NCBI GenBank assembly: GCA_020026195.1
Contig: JAHHQW010000053.1
Location: forward strand, 1 to 16,129
Direction: 5' to 3'
Length of the DNA stretch: 16,129 nucleotides
From: Prevotella sp.
GTDB lineage: Bacteria; Bacteroidota; Bacteroidia; Bacteroidales; Bacteroidaceae
The translations under genes were made by a program, and so were the position numbers. A model generated the notes under the pieces. That model did not search any database. It saw only the letters and a program-made list of their open reading frames with translations, and was not told the DNA's origin. Positions 1 to 7,750 of this stretch are shown here, one piece after another. Each line of letters starts with the position of its first letter. The stretch's first letter is position 1.

Positions 1-66
1 CTTTCGCAATTGCACTAACAAACTTTTGCAGTTGCGTTTACAAACTTTCGCAGTTGCACTAACAAA
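1..66. repeat. 22-bp tandem repeat, at least three units, cut by window edge
   Basis: Three adjacent 22-bp units occupy 1-22, 23-44 and 45-66, and the first bases of a fourth (ctttcg) follow at 67. Each unit begins cttt(c/t)gca, has a central (a/g)ttgc and ends in acaaa. Units 1 and 3 differ at one base only (gcaattgc against gcagttgc), while unit 2 is more diverged. The array starts at base 1, so it may continue outside the window. The period is not a multiple of three and no reading frame uses it, so it is an intergenic minisatellite-type repeat of unknown function. Confidence 0.8.
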
Positions 67-96
67 CTTTCGTTATTCAGTACACTACAGAATATT

Positions 97-110
97 TACT
101 TTATAAAGTA
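97..110. repeat. 14-bp perfect palindrome
   Basis: The sequence tactttataaagta is its own reverse complement. It lies in the AT-rich intergenic stretch left of the lipoprotein terminator, with no gene start close by inside the window. It could be a regulator site for a gene beyond the left edge, or a chance AT-rich palindrome. Confidence 0.4.
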
Positions 111-210
111 GCTTGTCAGAGAAAGACATAAGAAGAACATGAAACATAATTTCTCTAACAGGATTTCTTATATAACGAAATAGTTGATGATGTGAAAACA
201 TCCATAAAAA

Positions 211-248
211 CAAAAATCGGCGAAGATATCAGACATCTTCACCGATTT
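211..248 (-). terminator. Intrinsic terminator of the lipoprotein gene
   Basis: On the minus strand a 14-bp stem (AAATCGGTGAAGAT with ATCTTCGCCGATTT, one G-T wobble) closes a 7-base loop and runs into a T tract (TTTTTGTTTTT). The arms are 235-248 and 214-227. It starts 27 bases after the stop codon of the lipoprotein gene, which is the expected place for its rho-independent terminator. Confidence 0.9.
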
Positions 249-274
249 CATACAATGTATTGTGTTGTTAATTA

Positions 275-1162
275 TCAGTATCCAATCATGTACTTGTACT
301 CTTTAGTCTCTTTCTGGTCGTTACGATATATAGAAAGTTTCTTAACCTTTATCTCATATATGCGGTTGTTACGGTCGCGCTTATACTCAAAGTCCTTAAT
401 AACCTTAGAACCATCTGCAAGGGCTGTCATCGTAGAGGGAAGGTTCCTTACACGCTTACCTGCTATGTTGAGGTACATTCCTTCTTCAGAGCCACACATC
501 ATTGAAACACCCATGCTGCCTTCGCTGCCGAAGCAAATCATGCGTGCTATGTCGATGGAAGCATTGTTGTAATAATCGTAGTACTCCACTTTCTCATATT
601 CGTTTCTGCGCTCCTTAGTGTCATTGTTTTCGAGAGTCCACTGAAACATTGAGATGTTTCCCTGATTCCAGTCCATCGTTGTCTTAGAGACGTAACCTTT
701 GGTGCGCATGTGCGAACTTACGAGGTTGGAGCCGTCGTACTTATATGTAAAGAACATCGGGTCGGTATCGTCTTCTGTAATTTCGGCCTTTACTACCTTA
801 TTGTGCTTATCCAGTTCAAACTCTCCTCTTGTCATCGACACATCGAGATTATCCTCTGTCATTGTAGAAAACGTTATCTTACTGCCATTGTAAGAGAACA
901 TCGTTTCCTTAATCAGTGTTGTTCTTCCGTCCACGTAGTCCGACTCTTCTACCTTGACGTTTACAAGACGGTCGCTGCTGTCATACCTGAAGTCAATCTT
1001 ACCGACAGCCCGCTCTTCGCCATTGATCATGTCTATGAGTTCTACCCTCTGTATAAGTTTTGTATCTGTTGCAATACTATCTTTATCGCCTGCTGGTTTA
1101 TCATCGTCGCTGCACGATGCAATAAGTGCAAGGAGCATTAAAAGACTTAATAGTTTCCTCAT
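275..1162 (-). CDS. Probable surface-exposed lipoprotein with YD-like beta repeats, unknown function
   Basis: This 295-residue protein begins with a short lipoprotein signal peptide ending in LALIASC, so Cys17 should be lipidated. Cys17 is followed directly by SDDDK. In Bacteroidota an Asp-rich tag right after the lipidated Cys is known as the lipoprotein export signal for the outer leaflet (SDDDD in Bacteroides fragilis), so surface exposure is inferred. The rest is built of repeated beta-hairpin-like segments with an aromatic/Asp or Asn/turn/basic pattern: Y60DSSDRLVNV, Y91NGSKITF, F115ELDKHNKVVKAEI, K141YDGSNLVSS and F258EYKRDRNNRIYEI. These resemble the open beta repeats of Bacteroidota lipoproteins of the DUF4595 kind, but the family assignment is a guess. 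No catalytic motif is seen. Own promoter (near 1234) and own terminator (211-248) make it monocistronic and separate from nuo. Confidence 0.85.
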   Translation of the reverse strand: MRKLLSLLMLLALIASCSDDDKPAGDKDSIATDTKLIQRVELIDMINGEERAVGKIDFRYDSSDRLVNVKVEESDYVDGRTTLIKETMFSYNGSKITFSTMTEDNLDVSMTRGEFELDKHNKVVKAEITEDDTDPMFFTYKYDGSNLVSSHMRTKGYVSKTTMDWNQGNISMFQWTLENNDTKERRNEYEKVEYYDYYNNASIDIARMICFGSEGSMGVSMMCGSEEGMYLNIAGKRVRNLPSTMTALADGSKVIKDFEYKRDRNNRIYEIKVKKLSIYRNDQKETKEYKYMIGY

Positions 1163-1233
1163 ATTTCGTATAAGTTTATTTGTTACAAACTGGTGCCGTC
1201 AGAAAACCCTGGCAGCCCTTATATTCTATATTG

Positions 1234-1241
1234 CAAATATA
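1234..1241 (-). promoter_or_regulatory. Probable promoter (-7 box) of the lipoprotein gene
   Basis: On the minus strand the box TATATTTG (followed by CAAT) matches the Bacteroidota -7 consensus TAnnTTTG. It lies about 70 bases before the ATG at 1162. No good TTTG -33 element is visible at the usual spacing. The leader it would produce contains a small imperfect hairpin (tgcc..cag with ctggca, around 1197-1214). Confidence 0.5.
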
Positions 1242-1371
1242 GTTATTATAATTAATATAACTGTTCTGAATGCAATTTATTTTAGTTTGCAGATGTCGGT
1301 ATTCATAAAAAATAAACTTTGTAATACGGCTTTCATTTATATCCTGACGAAAAAACTATATAACGAATGAA

Positions 1372-1418
1372 AATAAAAAAAGGTCGGTAAAGACTCTATA
1401 CCGTCTCCACCGACCTTT
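1372..1418 (-). terminator. Intrinsic terminator of the nuo operon
   Basis: On the minus strand the 10-bp perfect stem AAAGGTCGGT/ACCGACCTTT (arms 1409-1418 and 1379-1388) encloses a 20-base loop that can pair further internally (AGAC with GTCT), and it ends in a run of seven T. It lies just downstream of the nuoN stop codon. It separates the complex I operon from the lipoprotein gene, which has its own promoter. Confidence 0.92.
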
Positions 1419-1450
1419 ATGTTTATTGTAGTTTAGTGTTTTTTATCTCA

Positions 1451-2887
1451 TTACATTGCTGCTGCGTTGAAAATCCATTCGTAGAAGAAACTTCCGATAC
1501 CGAAGAGGATAACGCCTGCTGTACAGATTGCAAGTGCAAGACGTGTGTTGCAGTCGCTCTTGAATGTGGGAAGAGGATTCTCGCTCTTGTTGATGTACAT
1601 TGCCTTAACGATAAGCAGATAGTAGTAAAGACTGATTACCGTATTGATCAATGCGATGAACACAATACCGTAAGCGAGCATTGAGCCGCCCTGTACTGCT
1701 GCAACGAATACGAAGAATTTGCTGAACATACCTGCGAACGGAGGAATACCTGCGAGTGAGAACAATGACAGTGTCATGAGGAAAGCAAGCTTCGGGTTTG
1801 TTGAATAGAATCCGTTGTATGCTGACATGTTTGTTACACCATTGTTGTTTTCCTCAACTACAGATATTACTGTGAATACTCCGAGGTTAGCAACGATGTA
1901 AATCATTACGTAGTATGTAAGAGCTGTGAAACCTAACTGGTTTGCTCCGATTACTGCAAGCATGATGTAGCCGGCCTGTGAGATAGAGCTGAACGCCATG
2001 AATCTCTTGAGGTCCTTCTGGCGGATGGCCATAAGGTTGGCTATTGTAATAGAGAGTACGATTACTGCATAGAGCATGTAGTTCCAGTATGTCTCGATGG
2101 GCATGAACACCTTAACGATGATTGTCATCAGTGTGAAGGCTGCAGCACCCTTAGAGATTACTGAAAGGTAACCTGTAACTGTTGTAGGTGCTCCCTGATA
2201 TGTATCTGCTGTCCAGTAATGGAAAGGTACGAGTGAGATTTTGAATCCGAGACCGCTGAAGAAGAATACAAGACCCATGATTGAGAGAACCAGGTTGTTT
2301 GTAATGTTTTCAGCCATGTCGTCAAAATACAGTGTACCTACGCTTCCGTAGAGGAATGAGATACCATAGAGCATTACGCCACTTGAGAATGTAGCCATCA
2401 GAACGAACTTAGCAGCTGCTTCTGCCGAGTTGTGACGGTACTTGTCGAGTGCTACAAGACATGCCATGGGAACAGATGCCATTTCGAGAGCTATGAAGAA
2501 GATAACGAAATGTCCGCTGCTTACCATCATGTTCATACCGAGAAGTGTAGAGATTGTAAGGAAATAGAATTCGCCTTCCTTGAAAGATGTATCCTGACGA
2601 GACATCCAGAGACGACTCTGAATCAATACGATCAGTGTACCAGCAGCAAGAATTGTCTTCATTACGTTAGCTGCGGCTGATGTTACGTACATACCGCCGA
2701 ATGCTTCGACTCCTTCTTTCTGCATGAATGAAATACCTACCTGAACAAGCATCAAAACACAAACCAGAGGATTAAACCATTTACGGTCTTTGCTGCCTGC
2801 TGTAAACATGTCCGCGAAGAATACGATGAACAGTATTGCCATCAGACTTACTTCGGGAACCATTCTAAAAAACTGACTGTAATCCAT
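1451..2887 (-). CDS. nuoN: NADH-quinone oxidoreductase (complex I) subunit N
   Basis: This 478-residue, very hydrophobic protein is an antiporter-like membrane-arm subunit with about 14 transmembrane helices. The proton-channel core is recognisable: Glu135 in the TM5 segment ALEMASVP, and Lys216 in the TM7 segment GLGFKISLVPFHYW, followed by the family signature TADTYQGAPTTVTGYLS (226-242). Lys246 and the later half-channel with GIPPFAGMFSKF are also present. Length and order agree with NuoN of other bacteria. It is the last gene of the operon, begins 12 bases after the nuoM stop and is followed by a strong terminator. It is expected to pump protons in the inner membrane, coupled to quinone reduction in the hydrophilic arm. 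Confidence 0.97.
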   Translation of the reverse strand: MDYSQFFRMVPEVSLMAILFIVFFADMFTAGSKDRKWFNPLVCVLMLVQVGISFMQKEGVEAFGGMYVTSAAANVMKTILAAGTLIVLIQSRLWMSRQDTSFKEGEFYFLTISTLLGMNMMVSSGHFVIFFIALEMASVPMACLVALDKYRHNSAEAAAKFVLMATFSSGVMLYGISFLYGSVGTLYFDDMAENITNNLVLSIMGLVFFFSGLGFKISLVPFHYWTADTYQGAPTTVTGYLSVISKGAAAFTLMTIIVKVFMPIETYWNYMLYAVIVLSITIANLMAIRQKDLKRFMAFSSISQAGYIMLAVIGANQLGFTALTYYVMIYIVANLGVFTVISVVEENNNGVTNMSAYNGFYSTNPKLAFLMTLSLFSLAGIPPFAGMFSKFFVFVAAVQGGSMLAYGIVFIALINTVISLYYYLLIVKAMYINKSENPLPTFKSDCNTRLALAICTAGVILFGIGSFFYEWIFNAAAM

Positions 2888-2899
2888 TTTAATTTATGT

Positions 2900-4387
2900 T
2901 TAGAGTGATGCTATGTGATTGATAATAGGTTCTACGCCGCCGTGGATAACGTTACTTACCCAGAGAGGGAATGTACCAAGACCTGCAACACAGAAGATGA
3001 GACATGATACTGCGAAACGCTCGTCCCATGTAGCATCTGTAAGTTTCTCGTATGCGGGGTCGGCTACCTGCTGGAAAAGAATCTTACCTACAACACGAAG
3101 GATGTAGACAGCGGTGATAACGATACTTGTACATGCAATGATTGTTGCTGTTGTGTGGAATACACCTTCGTTTTCGAACGAACCTACGAAGATTGTCATT
3201 TCAGCTACGAATCCTGAGAAACCGGGAAGACCGAGGTTTGCAAGACCGGCAATAACATAACCTACTGCAAGGAAAGGCATAATCTTCATAAGACCTCCGA
3301 GCTTACGTACGTCACGTGTGTGTGTACGACCGTAAATCATACCGATGAGGGCGAAGAAGAGGGCTGTCATCAAACCGTGTGAAAGCATCTGAAGAACGGC
3401 ACCTGTACATGATGTCTTTGTCATCATGAGGAGTGCGAAGAGTACGAGACCGCAGTGTGAAACTGAAGAATAAGCGTTGATGTACTTAAGGTCAGTCTGT
3501 ACACATGCTGAGAGTGCTCCGTAAACTACAGATATTGTTGTAAGGATAAGGAATATCCATGAGAGGTTCTGTGCTGCCTCAGGCAACAGGAACATTGCGA
3601 TACGGAAACATCCGTAACCACCAAGTTTCATAAGTACACCTGCGTGAAGCATTGATACTGCCGTAGGTGCTGATGCGTGACCGTCAGGGCTCCATGTGTG
3701 GAAGGGGAACAAAGCTCCGAGAACACCGAAACCGATGAAGATGAACGGGAAGAAGAAGTTCTGCTTGTCAACAGGAATGTTGTGCATGTTTGCAATCTCT
3801 ATCACGTTCATTGTTGTGTGTCCGCTGAAGAAATAGATACCAAGGATACCGATGATGAGCAGTGCTGAACCACCCATAAGCATAAGGGTAAGCTTCATTG
3901 CTGAGTATTCCTTAGGACCGCTACCCCATACACCGATAAGAAGGTACATAGGAATAAGGGCAACCTCATAGAACATGAACATTGTGAACAGGTCGGTACA
4001 GATGAAGAATCCGAATACACCTACGCTGAGCAATGTGAACCAGAGGAAATATTCTTTTGTAAGAGGTTTAATCTTCCATGAAGCAAATGTTCCTGTAAAT
4101 ACGATGATACTTGAAAGTAAAATCATTACTACAGAGATACCGTCTACACCAACAGAATAGTTGATGTTAAGAGGCTCAAACCAAGGCACACTGTATGTAA
4201 ACAGCATGGGGTCTGTATTGCCGCCTTCTCGTATCTGGATGAATTCTACTGTCAGCCAGATTGCCAGGAGCAGGAGTACTGATGAGCCTGCTACCATCAC
4301 ACCGCGCACCTGATTGACATTGCGTGCGAGCCAGAGGCCGAGCAACATCACGAGCGGCACAATTACGAATAAAGTTAATATACTCAT
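2900..4387 (-). CDS. nuoM: Complex I subunit M, lacking the conserved TM7 lysine
   Basis: This 495-residue antiporter-like membrane subunit carries the family core: Glu141 in MFYEVALIPMYLLIG (TM5), FPFHTWSPDGH followed by PTAVSMLHAGVLMKLGGYG (about 227-259), and GLPGFSGFVAEM in the second half-channel. The usual TM7 lysine (K in AFAVKxPxxPxHTW of most NuoM) is absent: the aligned segment reads GFGVLGALFPFHTW, with Leu223 in the lysine position. Lys254 and an extra His247 are present. NuoL and NuoN in the same operon both keep their TM7 lysine, so this is specific to NuoM, and the frame is intact. It may be a lineage trait of Bacteroidota NuoM. It starts 20 bases after nuoL and ends 12 bases before nuoN. 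Confidence 0.96.
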   Translation of the reverse strand: MSILTLFVIVPLVMLLGLWLARNVNQVRGVMVAGSSVLLLLAIWLTVEFIQIREGGNTDPMLFTYSVPWFEPLNINYSVGVDGISVVMILLSSIIVFTGTFASWKIKPLTKEYFLWFTLLSVGVFGFFICTDLFTMFMFYEVALIPMYLLIGVWGSGPKEYSAMKLTLMLMGGSALLIIGILGIYFFSGHTTMNVIEIANMHNIPVDKQNFFFPFIFIGFGVLGALFPFHTWSPDGHASAPTAVSMLHAGVLMKLGGYGCFRIAMFLLPEAAQNLSWIFLILTTISVVYGALSACVQTDLKYINAYSSVSHCGLVLFALLMMTKTSCTGAVLQMLSHGLMTALFFALIGMIYGRTHTRDVRKLGGLMKIMPFLAVGYVIAGLANLGLPGFSGFVAEMTIFVGSFENEGVFHTTATIIACTSIVITAVYILRVVGKILFQQVADPAYEKLTDATWDERFAVSCLIFCVAGLGTFPLWVSNVIHGGVEPIINHIASL

Positions 4388-4407
4388 TTTATTTATTTCT
4401 TTATCGG

Positions 4408-6369
4408 TTATACAAAGCTAAGTAACATAAGTGTGAGTGCCACTGATCCTGAAATGAACCAGACTGCATAGTGACGTACGTCACCGCTCTGCCAAATGCG
4501 AATACTTTCACCTGCTGCGTTGCTTGCCCATGCCATGAAGTTGAGCGAGCCGTCAACTACGTGACGGTCGAACCATGCTATAGGACGTGAGAAGAAACGG
4601 AACACAATCTTGTGTGTGAAATACATCCATACTTCGTCCATGTAGAAACGACGGTAAGCTGCCTGATGGAGGCGGGGGAATGTTCTCTGAAGTTTGTCGG
4701 CAAGCGGTGTTTCCTGTCCTGCATACATGTATGTTGCTACAAGAATAGAAATAACTGCGAGTCCGACACTTGTTCCAGCTACTGTCCAGTCCATGTGGAT
4801 GTCGAAACTTACACCATTGGCTGATACAAAGTGACCTGCGGGAATGAAACCGCATACACATGTAACGGCTGCAAGGATTATAAGAGGTATAGTCATTGTC
4901 ATAGGAGCCTCGTGAGGCTTCTTTGCACCTTCGCTCATGTGTGTCTCGTAGTAACCCTTACCCCAGAAGATAACGTAGTACAGACGGAACATATAGAATG
5001 CTGTCATCATTGCAACGAATGACATGAAAGCACCCATCCACGGTGAGAAGTTGTAACATGCTACAAGAATTTCATCCTTAGAGAAGAATCCGCTGAACGG
5101 AGGAATACCTGCGATGGCGAGACATCCGATAAGGAATGTGATATGTGTGATAGGCATGTACTTGTGAAGGTTACCCATGTAAGCCTTTTCGTTGCTGCCT
5201 ACAACCTCGATGATACAACCTGCGCAGAGGAAGAGAAGTCCCTTGAACATTGCATGTGTAAAGAGGTGGAACATACCGGCCATGTAACCAAGACCGTTAA
5301 CGTGTGCATATTCTGCTGTGTCGGCCATTGCGTTTGTTGTAGGATCGGGCATACATACGCCGAGTGCTACGAGCATGAAACCAATCTGTGAAATTGTAGA
5401 GAATGCAAGCACACGCTTGATATCGCTCTGACAGCAAGCAACTGATGCTGCATAGAATGCTGTGAATGCTGCGATGTAAGCTACCCAGTGAAGTGCCTCG
5501 GGGGCAAACTCGATGAACATCGGGTAAAGACTTGCAACGAGGAATACACCTGCAACGACCATGGTAGCTGCGTGAATAAGTGCAGATACAGGAGTAGGAC
5601 CTTCCATAGCATCGGGAAGCCAGATGTGCAACGGGAACATTGCAGACTTACCGGCACCACCGATAAACATGAGGAAGAGTGCTGTAGGCATGATCCATGC
5701 TGCTTCGTGCATGCGCTGGAGTTCTTCGGGCGACATCAGAGTAACGTCGAAGTTGAATGTTCCTACATAGTAGCTGAAAATCAGAATACCGATGAGGAAG
5801 AACAAGTCGGCAAAACGTGTAACGATGAACGCTTTCTTAGATGCTGCCACTGCTGCGTGCTTCGGATAGTAGAATCCGATGAGGAGGTATGAAGACACAC
5901 CCACGAGCTCCCAGAAAAGATACATCTGGAAAATGTTTGTGGCAACAACCAGTCCGAGCATTGACATTGTGAAGAGGTTCAGGAATGCGTAGTAACGCTG
6001 GAAACCTTTCTCTCCGTGCATGTAACCGAAAGAGTAGATATGTACCATCAGCGAGATGGTAGAGATAACGACGAGCATCATTGCCGAGATAGGCATGATA
6101 CGGAAGCCGATGTTAAATGTCAGAAGTTCGTTGAACTTTAACCATGCAAAGTTGAACGATGTGATGGTAGGATACAGACCGTCTGCTCCACGTCCTTCGA
6201 TGAGGAAGTAAGAGATGGCAGTATAGTAACACATCGCTGTTACGACACCCATAGAGATGGTGCCGATGAGTCCCGCAACCTTATGAGGCATCTTCATGCC
6301 GAGGAGTCCTAACAGTAAGAATGTCAGCGCGGGTAACAAAAGTATCAGAAATACATAACTATAGTCCAT
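4408..6369 (-). CDS. nuoL: Complex I subunit L
   Basis: This 653-residue protein is the largest antiporter-like subunit and is placed at the far end of the membrane arm. Seen motifs are YLFWELVGVSSYLLIGFYY with Glu154 (TM5), GGAGKSAMFPLHIWLPDAM with Lys241 (TM7), EGPTPVSALIHAATMV, HAMFKGLLFL with Lys376, and GIPPFSGFFSKDEIL with Lys431. The C-terminal part (from about 540) carries the long amphipathic lateral-helix region and ends with the usual final helix after IRIWQSGDVRHYA. A hydrophilic loop of about 20 residues (DPTTNAMADTAEYAHVNG, 342-359) sits before the Lys376 helix. Length is in the normal range (about 610-660). It begins with ATG, 6 bases after the nuoK stop. Confidence 0.97.
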   Translation of the reverse strand: MDYSYVFLILLLPALTFLLLGLLGMKMPHKVAGLIGTISMGVVTAMCYYTAISYFLIEGRGADGLYPTITSFNFAWLKFNELLTFNIGFRIMPISAMMLVVISTISLMVHIYSFGYMHGEKGFQRYYAFLNLFTMSMLGLVVATNIFQMYLFWELVGVSSYLLIGFYYPKHAAVAASKKAFIVTRFADLFFLIGILIFSYYVGTFNFDVTLMSPEELQRMHEAAWIMPTALFLMFIGGAGKSAMFPLHIWLPDAMEGPTPVSALIHAATMVVAGVFLVASLYPMFIEFAPEALHWVAYIAAFTAFYAASVACCQSDIKRVLAFSTISQIGFMLVALGVCMPDPTTNAMADTAEYAHVNGLGYMAGMFHLFTHAMFKGLLFLCAGCIIEVVGSNEKAYMGNLHKYMPITHITFLIGCLAIAGIPPFSGFFSKDEILVACYNFSPWMGAFMSFVAMMTAFYMFRLYYVIFWGKGYYETHMSEGAKKPHEAPMTMTIPLIILAAVTCVCGFIPAGHFVSANGVSFDIHMDWTVAGTSVGLAVISILVATYMYAGQETPLADKLQRTFPRLHQAAYRRFYMDEVWMYFTHKIVFRFFSRPIAWFDRHVVDGSLNFMAWASNAAGESIRIWQSGDVRHYAVWFISGSVALTLMLLSFV

Positions 6370-6375
6370 AACTCA

Positions 6376-6684
6376 TTAAAATTTCATATTTTCAATACTG
6401 TTCACCTGATCGCTCTTAAAGTTGTGGTAAACGTTAATAATAATTGCTACTGCAACAGCTGTTTCTGCTGCTGAAACACCGATGCCGAAGAGTGACATGA
6501 AGAAACCTTCGAGCTGGTCGGGATAGAGAATCTTATTGAATGCAGCGAAGTTGATGTCTACTGAATTCAGGATAAGCTCTACAGAGATAAGCATTGCAAG
6601 CAGGTTGCGGCGTGTTACGAAACCGAATACGCCGATGAAAAACAATAGTGCTGAAAGCACAAAGAAATATTCTACTGGTATCAT
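6376..6684 (-). CDS. nuoK: Complex I subunit K
   Basis: This 102-residue protein has three transmembrane helices and matches the MrpC-like NuoK family in length. The two membrane glutamates needed for proton translocation in the family are present: Glu36 in SVELILNSVDINFAAF and Glu74 in GVSAAETAVAVAI. The basic loop FVTRRN lies between helices 1 and 2. The ATG at 6684 is preceded by a recognisable ribosome binding site (AAAGGA, about 8 bases upstream). It follows nuoJ after 4 bases and precedes nuoL by 6, so it is surely co-transcribed. Confidence 0.97.
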   Translation of the reverse strand: MIPVEYFFVLSALLFFIGVFGFVTRRNLLAMLISVELILNSVDINFAAFNKILYPDQLEGFFMSLFGIGVSAAETAVAVAIIINVYHNFKSDQVNSIENMKF

Positions 6685-6688
6685 ACGC

Positions 6689-7207
6689 TTATTCCTTTCT
6701 TGAAATTAAAATACCACCAATGATACAAGCCAGGAGGAATACCGAAATAAACTCGAACGGCAGTACATACTGGTACTTGTCTGCTCCGATAAGAGCTCTA
6801 CCTATTACATTTGTGTTAAGTTCGCCAGCTACACCGTTGTTGATTGCGTGACTGAGATAGAAGTTCTTGAGGAATACTCCTATAACTGTTACAACACCGA
6901 TAAGTGACACAAGGGCACCTATCACGACACGCGAACCACGCATACGGTCAACAAGACCCTGAAGTGTACGCTTGCTTACGAGCTGTATTGCGAAAATGTA
7001 AATCATTATGATACCGCCGCAGTAAACTGCAATCTGTGCAGCACCGAGGAAGGTATACTCAAGCAGGAAGTAGATACCCGCAACACCAAAAAGTACGAAC
7101 AGCAAGTATGTGGCTGCTCTCATTATTCGCTTTGTCATAACGCACATCACTGCTGATGCCAAGATTACGACAGCGAGTATTACAAACATTACTAATTGTC
7201 CACTCAT
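6689..7207 (-). CDS. nuoJ: Complex I subunit J
   Basis: This is a membrane subunit of 172 residues with five predicted helices. The family segment FGVAGIYFLLEYTFLGAAQ followed by IAVYCGGIIMIYIFA covers helices 2 and 3, including the Gly-rich helix-3 stretch that carries the pi-bulge in known structures. It closes the proton path between NuoH/NuoA and NuoK. The start is ambiguous: a GTG at 7210 and the next codon, ATG at 7207. ATG is chosen because it overlaps the nuoI TGA by one base (TGATG), a common coupling arrangement. Confidence 0.95.
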   Translation of the reverse strand: MSGQLVMFVILAVVILASAVMCVMTKRIMRAATYLLFVLFGVAGIYFLLEYTFLGAAQIAVYCGGIIMIYIFAIQLVSKRTLQGLVDRMRGSRVVIGALVSLIGVVTVIGVFLKNFYLSHAINNGVAGELNTNVIGRALIGADKYQYVLPFEFISVFLLACIIGGILISRKE

Positions 7208-7737
7208 CACTTATCCGTATTAAATTCTCCAATTTTAATTTCGGGACCGCCATTCTCAATGTTGGGAAGAGAATGATGATACTTCTCTGTATTAAGATGG
7301 TACACGAGGCTCTCACGCTCAAATACAGAGTTCTCGAAATCGTTAACAAACTCGATTGCGCCTTTAGGACAGGCATTAACGCAAAGTTCACAGAACATAC
7401 AGTCACCGAGGTCGTATCTGTAATCCTTGAGGACCTTAGATTTCTTTCCTTCCTCGTTCTCTACCATTTCGGTAAGCACCGTGATAGTTCCGTTAGGACA
7501 TGATCTCTGGCAGAGTCCGCAGGCGATACACTTGTTATTACCGTTCTCATCGACTGGCATAACAAGACGTGCCTTATGACGTGCAGAGACATGCAGCGTT
7601 GTCTTACGGTTTTCAGGATACTGTTCTGTTACCTTCTTTGTGAAGTATTCCTTCCAGGTAACGCCCAGTCCGGTAAGCAGCGACTTAACGCCGTCCTTCC
7701 AACCTTTGAAATATGATTTTTCTATTCTTTTTTCCAT
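7207..7737 (-). CDS. nuoI: Complex I subunit I, 2x[4Fe-4S] ferredoxin-like
   Basis: This is a hydrophilic protein of 176 residues with two CxxCxxCxxxCP motifs: CIACGLCQRSCP (Cys70, 73, 76, 80) and CMFCELCVNACP (Cys113, 116, 119, 123). They bind clusters N6a and N6b, which pass electrons to N2 in NuoB. An N-terminal segment before residue 40 (GWKDGVKSLLTGLGVTWKEY) matches the amphipathic membrane-docking helix of the family. A longer frame opens with TTG at 7746. The ATG at 7737, 13 bases after the nuoH stop, is preferred. Because nuoE, nuoF and nuoG are absent here, NuoI is the likely electron entry point for an external donor (inference). Confidence 0.96.
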   Translation of the reverse strand: MEKRIEKSYFKGWKDGVKSLLTGLGVTWKEYFTKKVTEQYPENRKTTLHVSARHKARLVMPVDENGNNKCIACGLCQRSCPNGTITVLTEMVENEEGKKSKVLKDYRYDLGDCMFCELCVNACPKGAIEFVNDFENSVFERESLVYHLNTEKYHHSLPNIENGGPEIKIGEFNTDK

Positions 7738-7750
7738 TTTAATCAATCAT

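Noticed and set aside
139..183. 14-codon plus-strand frame left of the lipoprotein terminator
   Set aside because: No promoter or ribosome binding site; length is within chance expectation.
5488..5892. Long plus-strand open frame opposite nuoL, and similar ones opposite the other nuo genes
   Set aside because: These are antisense shadows of clearly coding minus-strand genes and show no protein-family features.
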